From NCBI GenBank assembly GCA_963665195.1, contig OY762070.1, positions 1,116,001-1,180,000 on the forward strand: a DNA stretch of 64,000 nt, read 5' to 3'. Of the stretch, positions 24,876-34,546 are shown piece after piece. Under the pieces are notes generated by a model. It had not been told where the DNA came from. It ran no database searches and saw nothing but the letters and a program-made list of their open reading frames with translations. This DNA comes from VXYL01 sp963665195. Lineage in GTDB: Bacteria; Pseudomonadota; Gammaproteobacteria; Pseudomonadales; Azotimanducaceae. The position numbers and the translations under genes are program-made. The stretch's first letter is position 1. The number at the start of each line of letters is the position of its first letter.

Positions 24876-26708
24876 ATGGAGTGGCTCTGGCTGGTGCCCG
24901 CGGCGCCGCTCGCGGGCTTCCTGATCCTGTTCCTGACGCAGGGCAGGCTTCCGGACAAGGTCGTCGCCTGCGTCGGCGCCGGGTCCGTGGGCGTGGCGGC
25001 GCTGGCGGCGCTCTTCGCCGGGATGGCGTTCGTGGAGAGCGGCCAGAGCGCCTACGCGCTGCCGCTGTGGACCTGGATGACCGTCGGCGACTTCGCGCCG
25101 AGCATCACGCTGTATCTCGACAGTCTGTCGCTGGTGATGACGGGCGTCATCACGGGCGTCGGCTTCCTGATCCACGTCTACGCCACCGGCTACATGTGGA
25201 AGGACCACGAGGAGCCGCAGGGCTACAGCCGCTTCTTCGCCTACATGAACCTGTTCGTCTTCGCCATGCTGATGCTGGTGCTCGGCGACAACCTGCTGAC
25301 GCTGTTCCTCGGCTGGGAGGGCGTAGGCCTTTGCAGCTATCTCTTGATCGGCTTCTACCATCGCGACCCCGCCAACGGCTACGCGGCGCGCAAGGCTTTC
25401 GTCGTCACGCGGGTGGGCGATACGCTGCTGGCGCTCGGCCTCTTCCTGTTGTTCTGGGAACTGGGCACGCTGGAAATTCAAAGCCTGCTGGCGGCTTCGG
25501 AGGGCCTCGACACCGAGACGGCGACCATCATCTGCCTGCTGCTGCTCGGCGGCGCGGTGGGCAAGTCCGCGCAGGTGCCGCTGCAGACCTGGCTGCCGGA
25601 CGCGATGGCGGGCCCGACGCCGGTTTCCGCCCTGATCCACGCGGCGACGATGGTCACCGCCGGGGTGTATCTGATCGCCCGGATGCAGGATGTCTACCTG
25701 CTCTCGCCTGACGCGCAGCATGTGGTGGCCGTGGTGGGCCTGGTGACGCTGCTCATCTCCTCCTTCACCGCGCTGGTGCAGCGCGACATCAAGCGCATCC
25801 TGGCATTCTCCACCATGAGCCAGATCGGCTACATGTTCATGGCCCTCGGCGTCGGCGCGTGGTCGGCGGCGGTTTTCCACCTGATGACCCATGCCTTCTT
25901 CAAGGCGCTGCTGTTCCTCGCCGCGGGGTCTGTGATTCTCGCGGTGCATCACGAACAGGACATCTTCAAGATGGGCGGGCTGCGCAAGAAGCTGCCGGTG
26001 CCGTTCTGGTGCATGGCGATCGGCTCGCTGGCGCTGGTGGCCTTCCCGGGCACCGCGGGGTTCTTCAGCAAGGACGCGATTCTGCTCACCGCCGAAGACA
26101 ACGCCGGCTGGCTCTACTGGGGCGGCGGCGTGATCGCGGCCGGCATGACGGCGCTCTATACGACGCGCATGATGGTGGTGACCTTCTTCGGCGAGGCGAA
26201 GAGCGAGGCGCACGACAACTCGAAGGCGAACATGTGGCTGCCGCTCATCGTGCTGGCAGCGCTGTCGGTGGCCGGCGGCTGGTTCGGGCTGGAGGTGCTG
26301 GACGACCTCCTCGGCGAGATGCCCGCCTTCGAGCATGACTCGCCCGTCGCCCTCGTCACCATGGCGGTGCCGCTGCTCGGCATCCTGATCGGCGCCCTGG
26401 TGTTCGGCGGCAAGGTCAACGCCGATAAGCTGGTCGATTCGGCTTTCGGCAAGGCCCTCTCCCGCTCCTGGCATGGCGGCTGGGGCTTCGACTGGCTCTA
26501 CGACCGCGTATTCGTGGCGCCCTTCGTGTGGGTGGCGCGGGTCAACAAGCGCGACATCGTGGATTGGATCTACAAGATCGCGGTCGGCATCACGCGCACG
26601 CTGCACTACATCGGCGCCATGACCCAGACCGGACGGTTGCGTTGGTACGCCGCCAACATGGCGATCGGCCTCATCGTCGTCTTCCTGATCGTGCTGGGCG
26701 TGCTGTGA
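24876..26708 (+). CDS. nuoL: NADH-quinone oxidoreductase subunit L
   Basis: 610 aa, distal proton-pumping antiporter-like subunit with ~14 core helices, then a long amphipathic lateral helix and a final anchor. Seen motifs: FLGWEGVGLCSYLLIGFY (key Glu), LQTWLPDAMAGPTPVSALIH, MVTAGVYLIAR, and a C-terminal DWIYK plus hydrophobic tail. The stop overlaps the nuoM GTG by three bases. Confidence 0.97.
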   Translation: MEWLWLVPAAPLAGFLILFLTQGRLPDKVVACVGAGSVGVAALAALFAGMAFVESGQSAYALPLWTWMTVGDFAPSITLYLDSLSLVMTGVITGVGFLIHVYATGYMWKDHEEPQGYSRFFAYMNLFVFAMLMLVLGDNLLTLFLGWEGVGLCSYLLIGFYHRDPANGYAARKAFVVTRVGDTLLALGLFLLFWELGTLEIQSLLAASEGLDTETATIICLLLLGGAVGKSAQVPLQTWLPDAMAGPTPVSALIHAATMVTAGVYLIARMQDVYLLSPDAQHVVAVVGLVTLLISSFTALVQRDIKRILAFSTMSQIGYMFMALGVGAWSAAVFHLMTHAFFKALLFLAAGSVILAVHHEQDIFKMGGLRKKLPVPFWCMAIGSLALVAFPGTAGFFSKDAILLTAEDNAGWLYWGGGVIAAGMTALYTTRMMVVTFFGEAKSEAHDNSKANMWLPLIVLAALSVAGGWFGLEVLDDLLGEMPAFEHDSPVALVTMAVPLLGILIGALVFGGKVNADKLVDSAFGKALSRSWHGGWGFDWLYDRVFVAPFVWVARVNKRDIVDWIYKIAVGITRTLHYIGAMTQTGRLRWYAANMAIGLIVVFLIVLGVL

Positions 26709-28165
26709 TCCTCGCGCTGGTGCTTCTGCTGCTGGCGGCCGGCGTGGTCGCCTGGGCCGCCGAGCGCGTGATCGGCCAAGGCGCGCCGCGCGTCGTCAGC
26801 GTCGTCGCCTTCGCCCTGGGACTCGCCTGGGCGCTGTGGGAGTGGGTCGGGGGACCAGGCGCCGGCGGCATCTTCGCCGAGCAGACCATGCCGTGGATTC
26901 CCCGTTTCGGCATCGCCATCGCGCTCTCGATGGACGGCCTCAGCCTCCTTCTGGTAGCCCTGACGATGTTCCTCGGCATCGTGGCAGTGGTCTCGTCCTG
27001 GGACGAGATCGACTCCGGGCACGGCTTCTTCCAGTTCAACATCCTCTGGGTGATGGCGGGGGTCGTGGGCGTCTTCACCGCCATGGACCTCTTCCTCTTC
27101 TTCTTCTTCTGGGAAGTCATGCTGATCCCCATGTACTTCCTGATCGCGATCTGGGGGCACGAGAACAAGGGCTATGCGTCCATGAAGTTCTTCCTGTTCA
27201 CCCAGATCAGCGGCCTCTTGATGCTGCTCGCGATCCTGGCGCTGGTGTTCTTCCACTACCGGGCGAGCGGCCAGATCACGTTCAGCTACGCCGAGCTGCT
27301 CGCCGCCGACATCGACCCGCGCATCGCCCCGTGGCTGATGCTCGGCTTCTTCGCCGCGTTCGCCACCAAGCTGCCGGCGGTGCCGGTCCACACTTGGCTG
27401 CCGGATGCGCACACCCAGGCGCCCACCGCCGGCAGCGTGATCCTGGCCGGCATCCTGCTGAAGACCGGCGCCTACGGAATCATCCGCTTCGCCGTGCCGC
27501 TGTTCCCGGAGGCGTCCGCCGACTTCGCCTTCTGGGGGATGCTGCTGGGCGCGGCCAGCATCCTCTACGGCGGCCTGATGGCGTTCAGCCAGTCGGACTT
27601 CAAGCGCCTGGTGGCGTACAGCTCCATCGCCCACATGGGCTTCATCCTGGTCGGCGTCTACGCTTTCAACGAGGTGGGGATGCAGGGCGCGGTGGTGACC
27701 ATGATCGCGCACGGTTTCTCCACCGCCGCGCTCTTCATGATGGCGGGCGCGATCCAGCAGCGCCTGCACACGCGGGAGATGTCGCGCATGGGCGGGCTGT
27801 GGGTGCGCGCGCCGCGCATGGGGGTGATGACGCTGTTCTTCGTGGTCGCCTCGGTCGGGATGCCGGGCCTTGGCAACTTCGTCGGCGAGTTCCTGGCGCT
27901 GCTCGGCATCTTCGAGAAGAACGTGCCGCTGGCCGTGGCGGCGACGCTCGGCATCGTCGTGGCGGCGGTGTACGGGCTGTATCTCATGCAGAAGTCCTTC
28001 CAAGGGGCGCCCAACCCGAATGTCGAAACCATGCGCGACTTCGGGGCGCGGGAGATGAGCGTCATGGTCCTGATGGCGGCGGCGCTGGTGTGGCTCGGCG
28101 TCTACCCGCAGCCGGTGCTGGATCTCAGCAGCGCCACCATCGCTGCGCTCGGAGTGCTGCAATGA
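26705..28165 (+). CDS. nuoM: NADH-quinone oxidoreductase subunit M
   Basis: 486 aa; start GTG 26705 overlaps the nuoL stop (GTGA) and gives VILALVLLLLAAGVV. Antiporter-like subunit with FFFWEVMLIPMYFLI (key Glu), VHTWLPDAHTQAPTAGSVIL and YSSIAHMGFILVG. The stop overlaps the nuoN ATG (ATGA). Confidence 0.97.
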   Translation: MILALVLLLLAAGVVAWAAERVIGQGAPRVVSVVAFALGLAWALWEWVGGPGAGGIFAEQTMPWIPRFGIAIALSMDGLSLLLVALTMFLGIVAVVSSWDEIDSGHGFFQFNILWVMAGVVGVFTAMDLFLFFFFWEVMLIPMYFLIAIWGHENKGYASMKFFLFTQISGLLMLLAILALVFFHYRASGQITFSYAELLAADIDPRIAPWLMLGFFAAFATKLPAVPVHTWLPDAHTQAPTAGSVILAGILLKTGAYGIIRFAVPLFPEASADFAFWGMLLGAASILYGGLMAFSQSDFKRLVAYSSIAHMGFILVGVYAFNEVGMQGAVVTMIAHGFSTAALFMMAGAIQQRLHTREMSRMGGLWVRAPRMGVMTLFFVVASVGMPGLGNFVGEFLALLGIFEKNVPLAVAATLGIVVAAVYGLYLMQKSFQGAPNPNVETMRDFGAREMSVMVLMAAALVWLGVYPQPVLDLSSATIAALGVLQ

Positions 28166-29598
28166 CCGCAACCGAAGCCTGGGCGCTGTCGCCGTATCTG
28201 CTGCTGAGCGGCGGCATTGTCGTGCTCCTCATTGTGGTGGCATGGCTGCGCAGCGCCGCAGTGGCCTTCGGCGGCTGCGTCGTCGTTCTGCTCGCGAGTC
28301 TGGTCGCGGTGCCCTTCGCCCTGGCCGGCGGGCCGCAGGACGTAAGCGGCCTCTTGCAAGTGGACGGCTATGCGCTCTTCTTCTTCGTGCTGTTCGGCGT
28401 CGCCGCGATCGCGACGGCCGTGCTTGCCTGCCGCTATCTCGGCACCCGCGCCGAGCATTTGCAGGAGTTCTACCTTCTGCTGGCCATTGCCGTGCTCGGC
28501 GCCGCGGTGTCCGCCGCGGCTTCCCACTTCGCCGGCCTCTTGCTCGGCATCGAGGTGCTGTCCATCTCGCTCTACGCCATGATCGCCTATCCGCGCGAAG
28601 GCCGGGCGCCTTTGGAAGCCGCCGCCAAGTATCTGGTGCTGTCGGGCGCGGCATCGAGCACCATGCTGTTCGGCATGGCGTTGATCTACGCCGCCACGGG
28701 ACGGCTCGACTTCGCGGCCGTTGAGGACCCGGCGTATGCCGATGCCGCGATCCTCGCCCTCGGCCAAGCGATGCTGCTCGCCGGTGTGTTCTTCAAGCTG
28801 TCGCTGGTGCCGTTCCACATGTGGACCCCGGACGTCTACCAAGGTGCGCCCGCACCGGTCACGGCTTTCCTCGCCACCGTGTCCAAGGGTGCCGTGTTCG
28901 CGGTGCTGCTGCGCTATGCGCTCGACTCCGGGGTGCTGAGCGGCGATGGCAACGTCATGGGCACGGTCATCGCCCTAGTGGCGGTGTTGTCCATGGTGGG
29001 CGGCAACGTGCTTGCGCTCTTGCAGACCAGCATCAAGCGCCTCTTGGCGTACTCGTCGATCGCCCATGTCGGCTACCTGCTCGTAGCGCTGGTGGCTGCG
29101 GCCACCCCCGCCGCCCGAGCGCTCGGCGTGGAAACGGCGCTGGTGTATCTGGCGGGGTATTTCGTGATGACGCTGGCGGCCTTCGGGGTCATCACCGTGC
29201 TGTCGGGCGCGGACCAGGATGCCGACGAGCTCGACTCCTACGAGGGCCTCCTGTGGCGCCGGCCCGTGCTGGCCGCGGTGCTGATCGCCGCGGCGCTGTC
29301 GCTCGCCGGCATCCCGCTCACCGTCGGCTTCATCGCCAAGTTCTACCTGGTCGCCGCCGGCGTCGACGCCGGCGCATGGCTCTTGATCTGGGCGCTGATC
29401 CTCGGCAGCGCCATCGGCGTCTACTACTACCTGCGCATCGTCTTCGCCATGACCAAGCGAACGGAGCCGGAGGCGAGCGGGCCCCGACTGCATTGGGAGG
29501 GCATCGTCACCGTGCTGGTGCTAGGCTTCGCGATTCTCCTGATCGGCGTCTATCCCGAACCGGTGATCGAACTGGTGAGAGGGCTCGAAGGGCCGTAG
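28162..29598 (+). CDS. nuoN: NADH-quinone oxidoreductase subunit N
   Basis: 478 aa from ATG 28162, overlapping nuoM by four bases. Antiporter-like membrane subunit with LGIEVLSISLYAMIAY (key Glu), HMWTPDVYQGAPAPVTAFL and YSSIAHVGYLLVA. Last nuo gene. A restriction-modification gene begins only 29 bases later on the same strand, with no clear terminator between. Confidence 0.97.
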   Translation: MTATEAWALSPYLLLSGGIVVLLIVVAWLRSAAVAFGGCVVVLLASLVAVPFALAGGPQDVSGLLQVDGYALFFFVLFGVAAIATAVLACRYLGTRAEHLQEFYLLLAIAVLGAAVSAAASHFAGLLLGIEVLSISLYAMIAYPREGRAPLEAAAKYLVLSGAASSTMLFGMALIYAATGRLDFAAVEDPAYADAAILALGQAMLLAGVFFKLSLVPFHMWTPDVYQGAPAPVTAFLATVSKGAVFAVLLRYALDSGVLSGDGNVMGTVIALVAVLSMVGGNVLALLQTSIKRLLAYSSIAHVGYLLVALVAAATPAARALGVETALVYLAGYFVMTLAAFGVITVLSGADQDADELDSYEGLLWRRPVLAAVLIAAALSLAGIPLTVGFIAKFYLVAAGVDAGAWLLIWALILGSAIGVYYYLRIVFAMTKRTEPEASGPRLHWEGIVTVLVLGFAILLIGVYPEPVIELVRGLEGP

Positions 29599-29627
29599 GG
29601 CGATGGGCAGTCGCGGCGGGTGCGATC

Positions 29628-32600
29628 ATGCAAGGGGATCTGTTCAAGCAGTACTTCCTCACGGTCGGCATTCAAGCGACGGAGACGTGGCGTCGGGCGC
29701 TCGGCGCGCCTCTTGATCTGATCGCCTTCCGGGTCGCTGCGGAGGCCAGCTTCGGCACCCTTGAGGAAGCCTCCGATGCCAACGAAGCCACCACCGAGCA
29801 GGAACTCATCCGCCCCGTGCTGGAGGCGCTCGGCTGGCGCGACTATCTGCCTCAGCAGGGCGGCAGGCAGGGCGAAGACGTGCCGGACCTGCTTCTGTTT
29901 CCGAACTTCGCCGCCAAGCAGGCCGCGCTGCGGGCCGACGCGCCGAGTCCCATCCGCCACGCCATCGTCGTTGCAGAGAGCAAGCGCCTCGGCAGCGCGT
30001 TGGATGCTTGGGACGGCCGAGCCGAGACGCCCTCCAGGCAGATCAGGCGCTATCTGACCACCGCCGACATCGAGACCGACGGTGCCCTGCGCTGGGGCAT
30101 CCTCACCAACGGCCGCATCTGGCGCCTTTACGACCAGCGGGCGCGGCCACGCGAGAGCGGCTACTTCGAGGCGGACCTCGGTGCGATTCTGGAAGGCGGC
30201 AGCGACCACGAGTTGCGGGTCTTCCAGCTTCTCTTCCGGCGCACGTCGTTCCTCAGCTTCGAGGGCGCCCCTTCGTTCCTGGAACTCGCGTTGGACGAAG
30301 GCCAGCGCTATGGCGACCGCGTTGCGGACGATCTGGCCGACGTCGTCTTCGACGTGTTCCGCGATCTGGTGGTCGGCATGGCCGAGGCCGCGGGGGCGAG
30401 CCTGGCCGAGGTCCGCGATGCGGCGCTGATCTTCCTCTACCGCGTCCTGTTCATCTTCTACGCGGAGGACCGCGGACTCTTGCCCATGCACGACCCGGCC
30501 TACCAGGGCTACGGCCTGCGCCACCGCCTGCGCGACGACATCGGCGCCCGGCTGGCGGACAGCCAGCGCCTGTCGAGCATCGCGACCAACTACCACGACC
30601 ACTTGGCGACGCTGTGTCGGCTGATCGACGGCGGCGACCCTTCGATCGGCCTGCCGCCCTACAACGGCGGCCTGTTCGCCAGCAGCAGCGCGCCGCTTCT
30701 TGACGAGCTGCGCCTATCGGATGCCGTGTTTGCGCCGATCATCTACCGCCTCAGCCACCGGCCCGAGGCGGACGGCACCAGCCTCTTCGTGAACTACCGG
30801 GACCTTTCCGTGCAGCAGCTCGGTTCCATCTACGAGCGGCTGCTCGAACGCGAGCCGGCGCGGGATGCCGAGGGGCGTGTCGAGATTCGGCTGAACCCCT
30901 ATTCGCGCAAGCAATCCGGCAGCTTCTACACGCCCAAGGAGCTGGTGGATCTGGTGGTGGAGCGAACCCTCGGGCCGCTCGTGGAAGAGAAGATCGCCGC
31001 GTTCGCCGCACGCGCCCAAGAGCTCGGCAGCGATCCGCGCTCCCGGGCCGAAAGGCTCCGAGTGCTGCAAGGGTCCGATGCGGCCACATCGGTGTTGGAT
31101 CTGAAGGTGGTCGATCCAGCAATGGGCAGCGGCCATTTCCTTGTTGCCGCCGTGGACTACCTCGCCGGGCGCGTCGCTGCGCTGATCGACGAGCCGCCCG
31201 TGCCGCCCGGCGACTGGCTCGGGCGCTACCAATCGCCGCTCGTCCCGCGCGTGGCCAGCATCAGGAACGCGATTGAAGAACATGCGAGAGGCGCCGGCTG
31301 GCGGCTGGACGAGACGCTTCTCACGGAGCAGGCGATCATCCGGCGGCTGGTGCTGAAACGCTGCATCTACGGCGTCGACAAGAACGCCATGGCTGTCGAA
31401 CTCGCCAAGGTGTCGCTGTGGCTGCACACGTTCACCGCCGGCGCGCCGCTCTCCTTCCTGGACCACCATCTGCGCCACGGCGACTCGCTGTTCGGCCTGC
31501 GCGTACAGCAGGCGATCAGCGACTTGGAACGCCTAGGGCAGGTGTTCGCCGCAAGCGCCATCCAAGGGGCGGAAAGCGCGAGCGAAGCGATGCAGGGCAT
31601 CGAAGAGAAAGCAGACGCGGATCTCGCCGAGGTGCAGGCGTCGGCAGCACTGTTCGACGGCATGGAAGAAACCACCGCCGAGCTGCGTCGGCTGCTTTCG
31701 TTTCTGTGCGGGCATCGCTGGCTGACGGCGGGGCAGCGGGCCAAGGAACGGGAGGCGTACGAAGCATCCTTGAAGCGCGTGCTGACGACGGCCGCAGATG
31801 CCTACCGGCTGCTCGGCAGCGGCCCCGCGGCAGCAGGCGAGGAAACGGGCGACGACTGGCGGGCATTCGCGGACCTGTGGCGCAACACCAACGCCGCGGC
31901 GCAAGCGGAGGCATTCCTGCATTGGGAGGCGGCGTTCCCGGGCGTCTGGCGCGACTGGCAGAGCGGCAAACCCACGGGGGGCTTCGATGCGGTGATCGGC
32001 AATCCGCCCTGGGATCGGATGAAGCTCCAGCAGTTGGAGTGGTTCGGCGCCCGCCGACCGGCCATTGCCGCGGCTGCCCGCGCCGCCGACCGCAAGCGCC
32101 TGATCGCCGAACTCGAAGCGGGCGGCGATCCGCTCGGCGAAGAGTTCAGCGCCGCCGCCGAGCGCGCCGCCCGGGCCATGCGAACGGCGCGCGCCTACGG
32201 CGACTATCCGTACCTCTCCGGCGGCGATACGAACCTGTATTCGCTGTTCGTCGAGCGGGCGCTTGCGCTGCTGAAGCCGGAGGGCGTGCTGGGCCTCGTC
32301 ATCCCATCCGGCATCGCTTCGGACAAGACGTCATCGCGGTTCTTCCGCGCGGTTGCCGGCGAGGGGCGCCTGCGGGCGCTGTACGATTTCGAGAACCGGC
32401 GCCCGCGGTATGGCGAGGACGGCCAGCGGCTGCCGCCACTTTTCCCGGATGTCCACGCACGATTCAAGTTCTGCGTGTTCATCGCCGGCATGGCCCCCGC
32501 CGGAGTGCCAGCCGAGTTCGCCTTCTTCCTGCAAAGCGCGTCGGAACTGGCCGACCCGCAACGCCGATTCCGCATCAGCACGGAGGATTTCCGCCTCGTG

Positions 32601-33677
32601 AACCCGAATACGGGCACGGCCCCGGTCTTCCGGTCCACGCGGGACGCCAAGCTCACCATGGGCGCATACCGCCGCCTGCCGGTGCTGGTGGACCACTCCG
32701 GCGATGCGCCAGTCAAGGCATGGCCGGTTCGCTACCGCCGCATGTTCGACATGACCAACGACTCCCACCGCTTCCGCACCAAAGAAGAGTTGGAAGAGAA
32801 TGAGAGCGCCTGGCCCGTTGCCGGCAACCGTTTCGACAGTCCGAGCGGCCTCTGGCTGCCGCTCTACGAGGGCAAGATGGTGCAGGCGTTCGACCATCGC
32901 GCCGCCGGCATCGTCGTCAACCCGGACAACCGCTTCCGCCCCGCCCAAGCCGTCCCCGCAACGCCGCAGCAGCACGTGGACCCCCACTGGCTCCCGCCGC
33001 CCCAGTACTACGTACCAGCCGCCGACTGCGAACGCGGCGGCGATGCTGAGCCGGGCTGGTCCATCGCCTTCAAGGACGTAACCGCCCCCACCAACGCCCG
33101 CACCATGATCGCCGCCATCGTCCCCCGCTGCGGCGCCGGCAACACGCTGCCGCTGTTCCAGGACGGGCCGATGACCGCCGTACACGCCGCCACCATCGTC
33201 GCCAACCTCAACTCCACGATTTACGACTACCTCGCCCGCCAGAAGGTGCAGGGCCAGCACCTCAACTGGTACATCGTGGAGCAGTTGCCAGTGGTGCCGA
33301 AGGAGGCCTACGAGCAGACCTTCGGCGGCATCGCGGCGGCGGACATCGTCCAGGATGCCGTACTCGAACTCACTTTCGCCGCCCACGACATGGCACCGTT
33401 CGCACAGGCGCTAGGCCATGTAGACGAGGCTGGCACCGTCAAGCCGCCCTTCCCTTGGGACGAGGCGCGTCGCCTTCGACTGCGAGCCAAGCTCGACGCC
33501 CTGTTCTTCCACCTGTACGGCGTGACGAATCGCGACGATGTGCGCTACGTGTATTCCACCTTCCCCATCATCGAACGCGAGGAGACCGCCGCCCACGGCC
33601 GCTACATCTCCCGCGACCTCTGCCTCGCCTACATGAACGCGCTGCCCGAGAACCCGGATGCGGAAGTGGCGCTGTAA
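29628..33677 (+). CDS. Type IIG restriction-modification enzyme (Eco57I-type methylase with N-terminal nuclease)
   Basis: 1349 aa from ATG 29628; the frame is open further upstream through nuoN. Residues ~50-130 look like a PD-(D/E)xK nuclease (D87 in DVPDLLLF, E117-x-K119 in VVAESKRLG). The N6-adenine methyltransferase core has the SAM motif VDPAMGSGHFLVAAV (~494) and catalytic NPPW (792-795), with a helical insert between them. The C-terminal ~400 residues would hold target recognition. Such single-chain enzymes both methylate and cut asymmetrically, so no separate nuclease gene is needed. No BREX or DISARM partner genes are present. Unusual placement directly behind nuoN. Also includes LNPYSRKQSGSFYTPKEL, typical of this group. 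Confidence 0.85.
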   Translation: MQGDLFKQYFLTVGIQATETWRRALGAPLDLIAFRVAAEASFGTLEEASDANEATTEQELIRPVLEALGWRDYLPQQGGRQGEDVPDLLLFPNFAAKQAALRADAPSPIRHAIVVAESKRLGSALDAWDGRAETPSRQIRRYLTTADIETDGALRWGILTNGRIWRLYDQRARPRESGYFEADLGAILEGGSDHELRVFQLLFRRTSFLSFEGAPSFLELALDEGQRYGDRVADDLADVVFDVFRDLVVGMAEAAGASLAEVRDAALIFLYRVLFIFYAEDRGLLPMHDPAYQGYGLRHRLRDDIGARLADSQRLSSIATNYHDHLATLCRLIDGGDPSIGLPPYNGGLFASSSAPLLDELRLSDAVFAPIIYRLSHRPEADGTSLFVNYRDLSVQQLGSIYERLLEREPARDAEGRVEIRLNPYSRKQSGSFYTPKELVDLVVERTLGPLVEEKIAAFAARAQELGSDPRSRAERLRVLQGSDAATSVLDLKVVDPAMGSGHFLVAAVDYLAGRVAALIDEPPVPPGDWLGRYQSPLVPRVASIRNAIEEHARGAGWRLDETLLTEQAIIRRLVLKRCIYGVDKNAMAVELAKVSLWLHTFTAGAPLSFLDHHLRHGDSLFGLRVQQAISDLERLGQVFAASAIQGAESASEAMQGIEEKADADLAEVQASAALFDGMEETTAELRRLLSFLCGHRWLTAGQRAKEREAYEASLKRVLTTAADAYRLLGSGPAAAGEETGDDWRAFADLWRNTNAAAQAEAFLHWEAAFPGVWRDWQSGKPTGGFDAVIGNPPWDRMKLQQLEWFGARRPAIAAAARAADRKRLIAELEAGGDPLGEEFSAAAERAARAMRTARAYGDYPYLSGGDTNLYSLFVERALALLKPEGVLGLVIPSGIASDKTSSRFFRAVAGEGRLRALYDFENRRPRYGEDGQRLPPLFPDVHARFKFCVFIAGMAPAGVPAEFAFFLQSASELADPQRRFRISTEDFRLVNPNTGTAPVFRSTRDAKLTMGAYRRLPVLVDHSGDAPVKAWPVRYRRMFDMTNDSHRFRTKEELEENESAWPVAGNRFDSPSGLWLPLYEGKMVQAFDHRAAGIVVNPDNRFRPAQAVPATPQQHVDPHWLPPPQYYVPAADCERGGDAEPGWSIAFKDVTAPTNARTMIAAIVPRCGAGNTLPLFQDGPMTAVHAATIVANLNSTIYDYLARQKVQGQHLNWYIVEQLPVVPKEAYEQTFGGIAAADIVQDAVLELTFAAHDMAPFAQALGHVDEAGTVKPPFPWDEARRLRLRAKLDALFFHLYGVTNRDDVRYVYSTFPIIEREETAAHGRYISRDLCLAYMNALPENPDAEVAL

Positions 33678-33679
33678 AG

Positions 33680-33703
33680 GCGCCGCTTTGCCGAAGGCGG
33701 CGC
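33680..33703. terminator. Strong hairpin between convergent restriction and Uma2 genes
   Basis: Stem GCGCCGC/GCGGCGC extended by TTT/AAG (one wobble pair) with a 4-base loop GCCG, filling the 27-bp gap between the two stops. On the minus strand it is followed by CCTTTAC. Bidirectional terminator by position. Confidence 0.65.
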
Positions 33704-33704
33704 G

Positions 33705-34361
33705 TCAGGCAGCGTCGAACACCCCCGCCACCTCGACACCGAACCCGGGCAGGATGGCGGAGACGGCACGTTCTCCCGGCGCGAATACGCCGTGCTCGAG
33801 GTACGCGGCCCCGCTCAGCGCCAGCACGGTGATCGTCTGGTCGAGCGGATTGGCGATCCAGTACCCCGGTATCCCCGCTTCGGCATAGTCCTGCCGCTTG
33901 ATGCGCAAGTCCCGATCCGGATTGTCCGGGCTGACGACCTCCAGCACCAGATCCGCGCCGAGCCAATAGGCATCCTGATTGCGCGGATCGTCGGCGTCTC
34001 GGACCAGCAGCAGGTCGGGTTCGCGGAACTTCCCATCGCGGATGCGCAGCCGCAGCGGCGCGAAGAAGACTTCGCCGCCGCGGGCCACCGCGAAGTCGAA
34101 GAAGGCCAGGAACAGGGACCTCAAAATCGCCTGGTGACGTCTGGTCGGCATGGGCAGCACTTCGATGGCGCCGTCGGTGAACTCGAGCAGGTTGTTGCAG
34201 GCGGCGGTGATGGCGAGGTATTGGTCTTGCGTCCAGAGGCCCTGCAAGGTGTCCGGCGCCGCCAGGACGCTGTTGTCCGGGCCAACCACGCACGGCCCGG
34301 CCCGCGAGGGCGCGCTCGGCACCCCCGCCCTGTTCGGCCCGCTCGACACCCTCGGCTCCAT
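33705..34361 (-). CDS. Uma2-family (DUF820) putative endonuclease
   Basis: 218 aa from ATG 34361; the true start may lie ~25 residues later, since the first ~30 residues are low-complexity. The Uma2 fold (restriction-endonuclease-like) is recognised by LWTQDQYLAI, EFTDGAIEVLPMPTRRHQ, FREPDLLLVRDAD and ADLVLEVVSPDNPDRDL, then KRQDYAEAGIPGYWIANP. Acidic residues in EPDLLL and LEVVSP are candidate metal ligands. Function in cells is unknown; members are plentiful in cyanobacteria and other groups with many mobile elements, and rarer in gammaproteobacteria, suggesting transfer. Confidence 0.85.
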   Translation of the reverse strand: MEPRVSSGPNRAGVPSAPSRAGPCVVGPDNSVLAAPDTLQGLWTQDQYLAITAACNNLLEFTDGAIEVLPMPTRRHQAILRSLFLAFFDFAVARGGEVFFAPLRLRIRDGKFREPDLLLVRDADDPRNQDAYWLGADLVLEVVSPDNPDRDLRIKRQDYAEAGIPGYWIANPLDQTITVLALSGAAYLEHGVFAPGERAVSAILPGFGVEVAGVFDAA

Positions 34362-34422
34362 ACGCAGCCATTCTCTTGAGGTCGGTAACGGCTGTCAAAC
34401 GCGGCCACCACCCAACGGCGCG

Positions 34423-34482
34423 GATGACAACACGCCTGATGACAACAGTCTTGTTGACAACAATCCTGTTGACAACGCCACT
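34423..34482. repeat. 15-bp tandem repeat, four imperfect copies
   Basis: Copies begin at 34423, 34438, 34453 and 34468, consensus G(A/T)TGACAACANNCNT; a decayed fifth start GTTGGC follows. It lies in the divergent gap between the Uma2 gene and nth. In the frame of nth it would encode a pentapeptide repeat ((M/L)TTxL), but nth itself starts downstream. The last two copies contain perfect TTGACA hexamers (34454 and 34469), so it may carry a promoter or operator. Confidence 0.7.
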
Positions 34483-34546
34483 GTTGGCTGACACGGCACG
34501 GGAAGCCAGCTTGACCCGCACAGTCCGAAGCCGCTACTTTGCCCTA

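Noticed and set aside
24747..26606. 619-codon minus-strand frame opposite nuoL
   Set aside because: His/Arg/Glu-rich low-complexity product typical of antisense shadows; nuoL is certain.
29628..33677. PglX (BREX) or DrmMII (DISARM) methylase
   Set aside because: No brx or drm partner genes in the flanks, and an N-terminal nuclease-like domain is present, so a stand-alone Type IIG enzyme fits better.
34423..34482. CRISPR-like array
   Set aside because: Units are 15 bp, contiguous and imperfect with no spacers; no cas gene is near.
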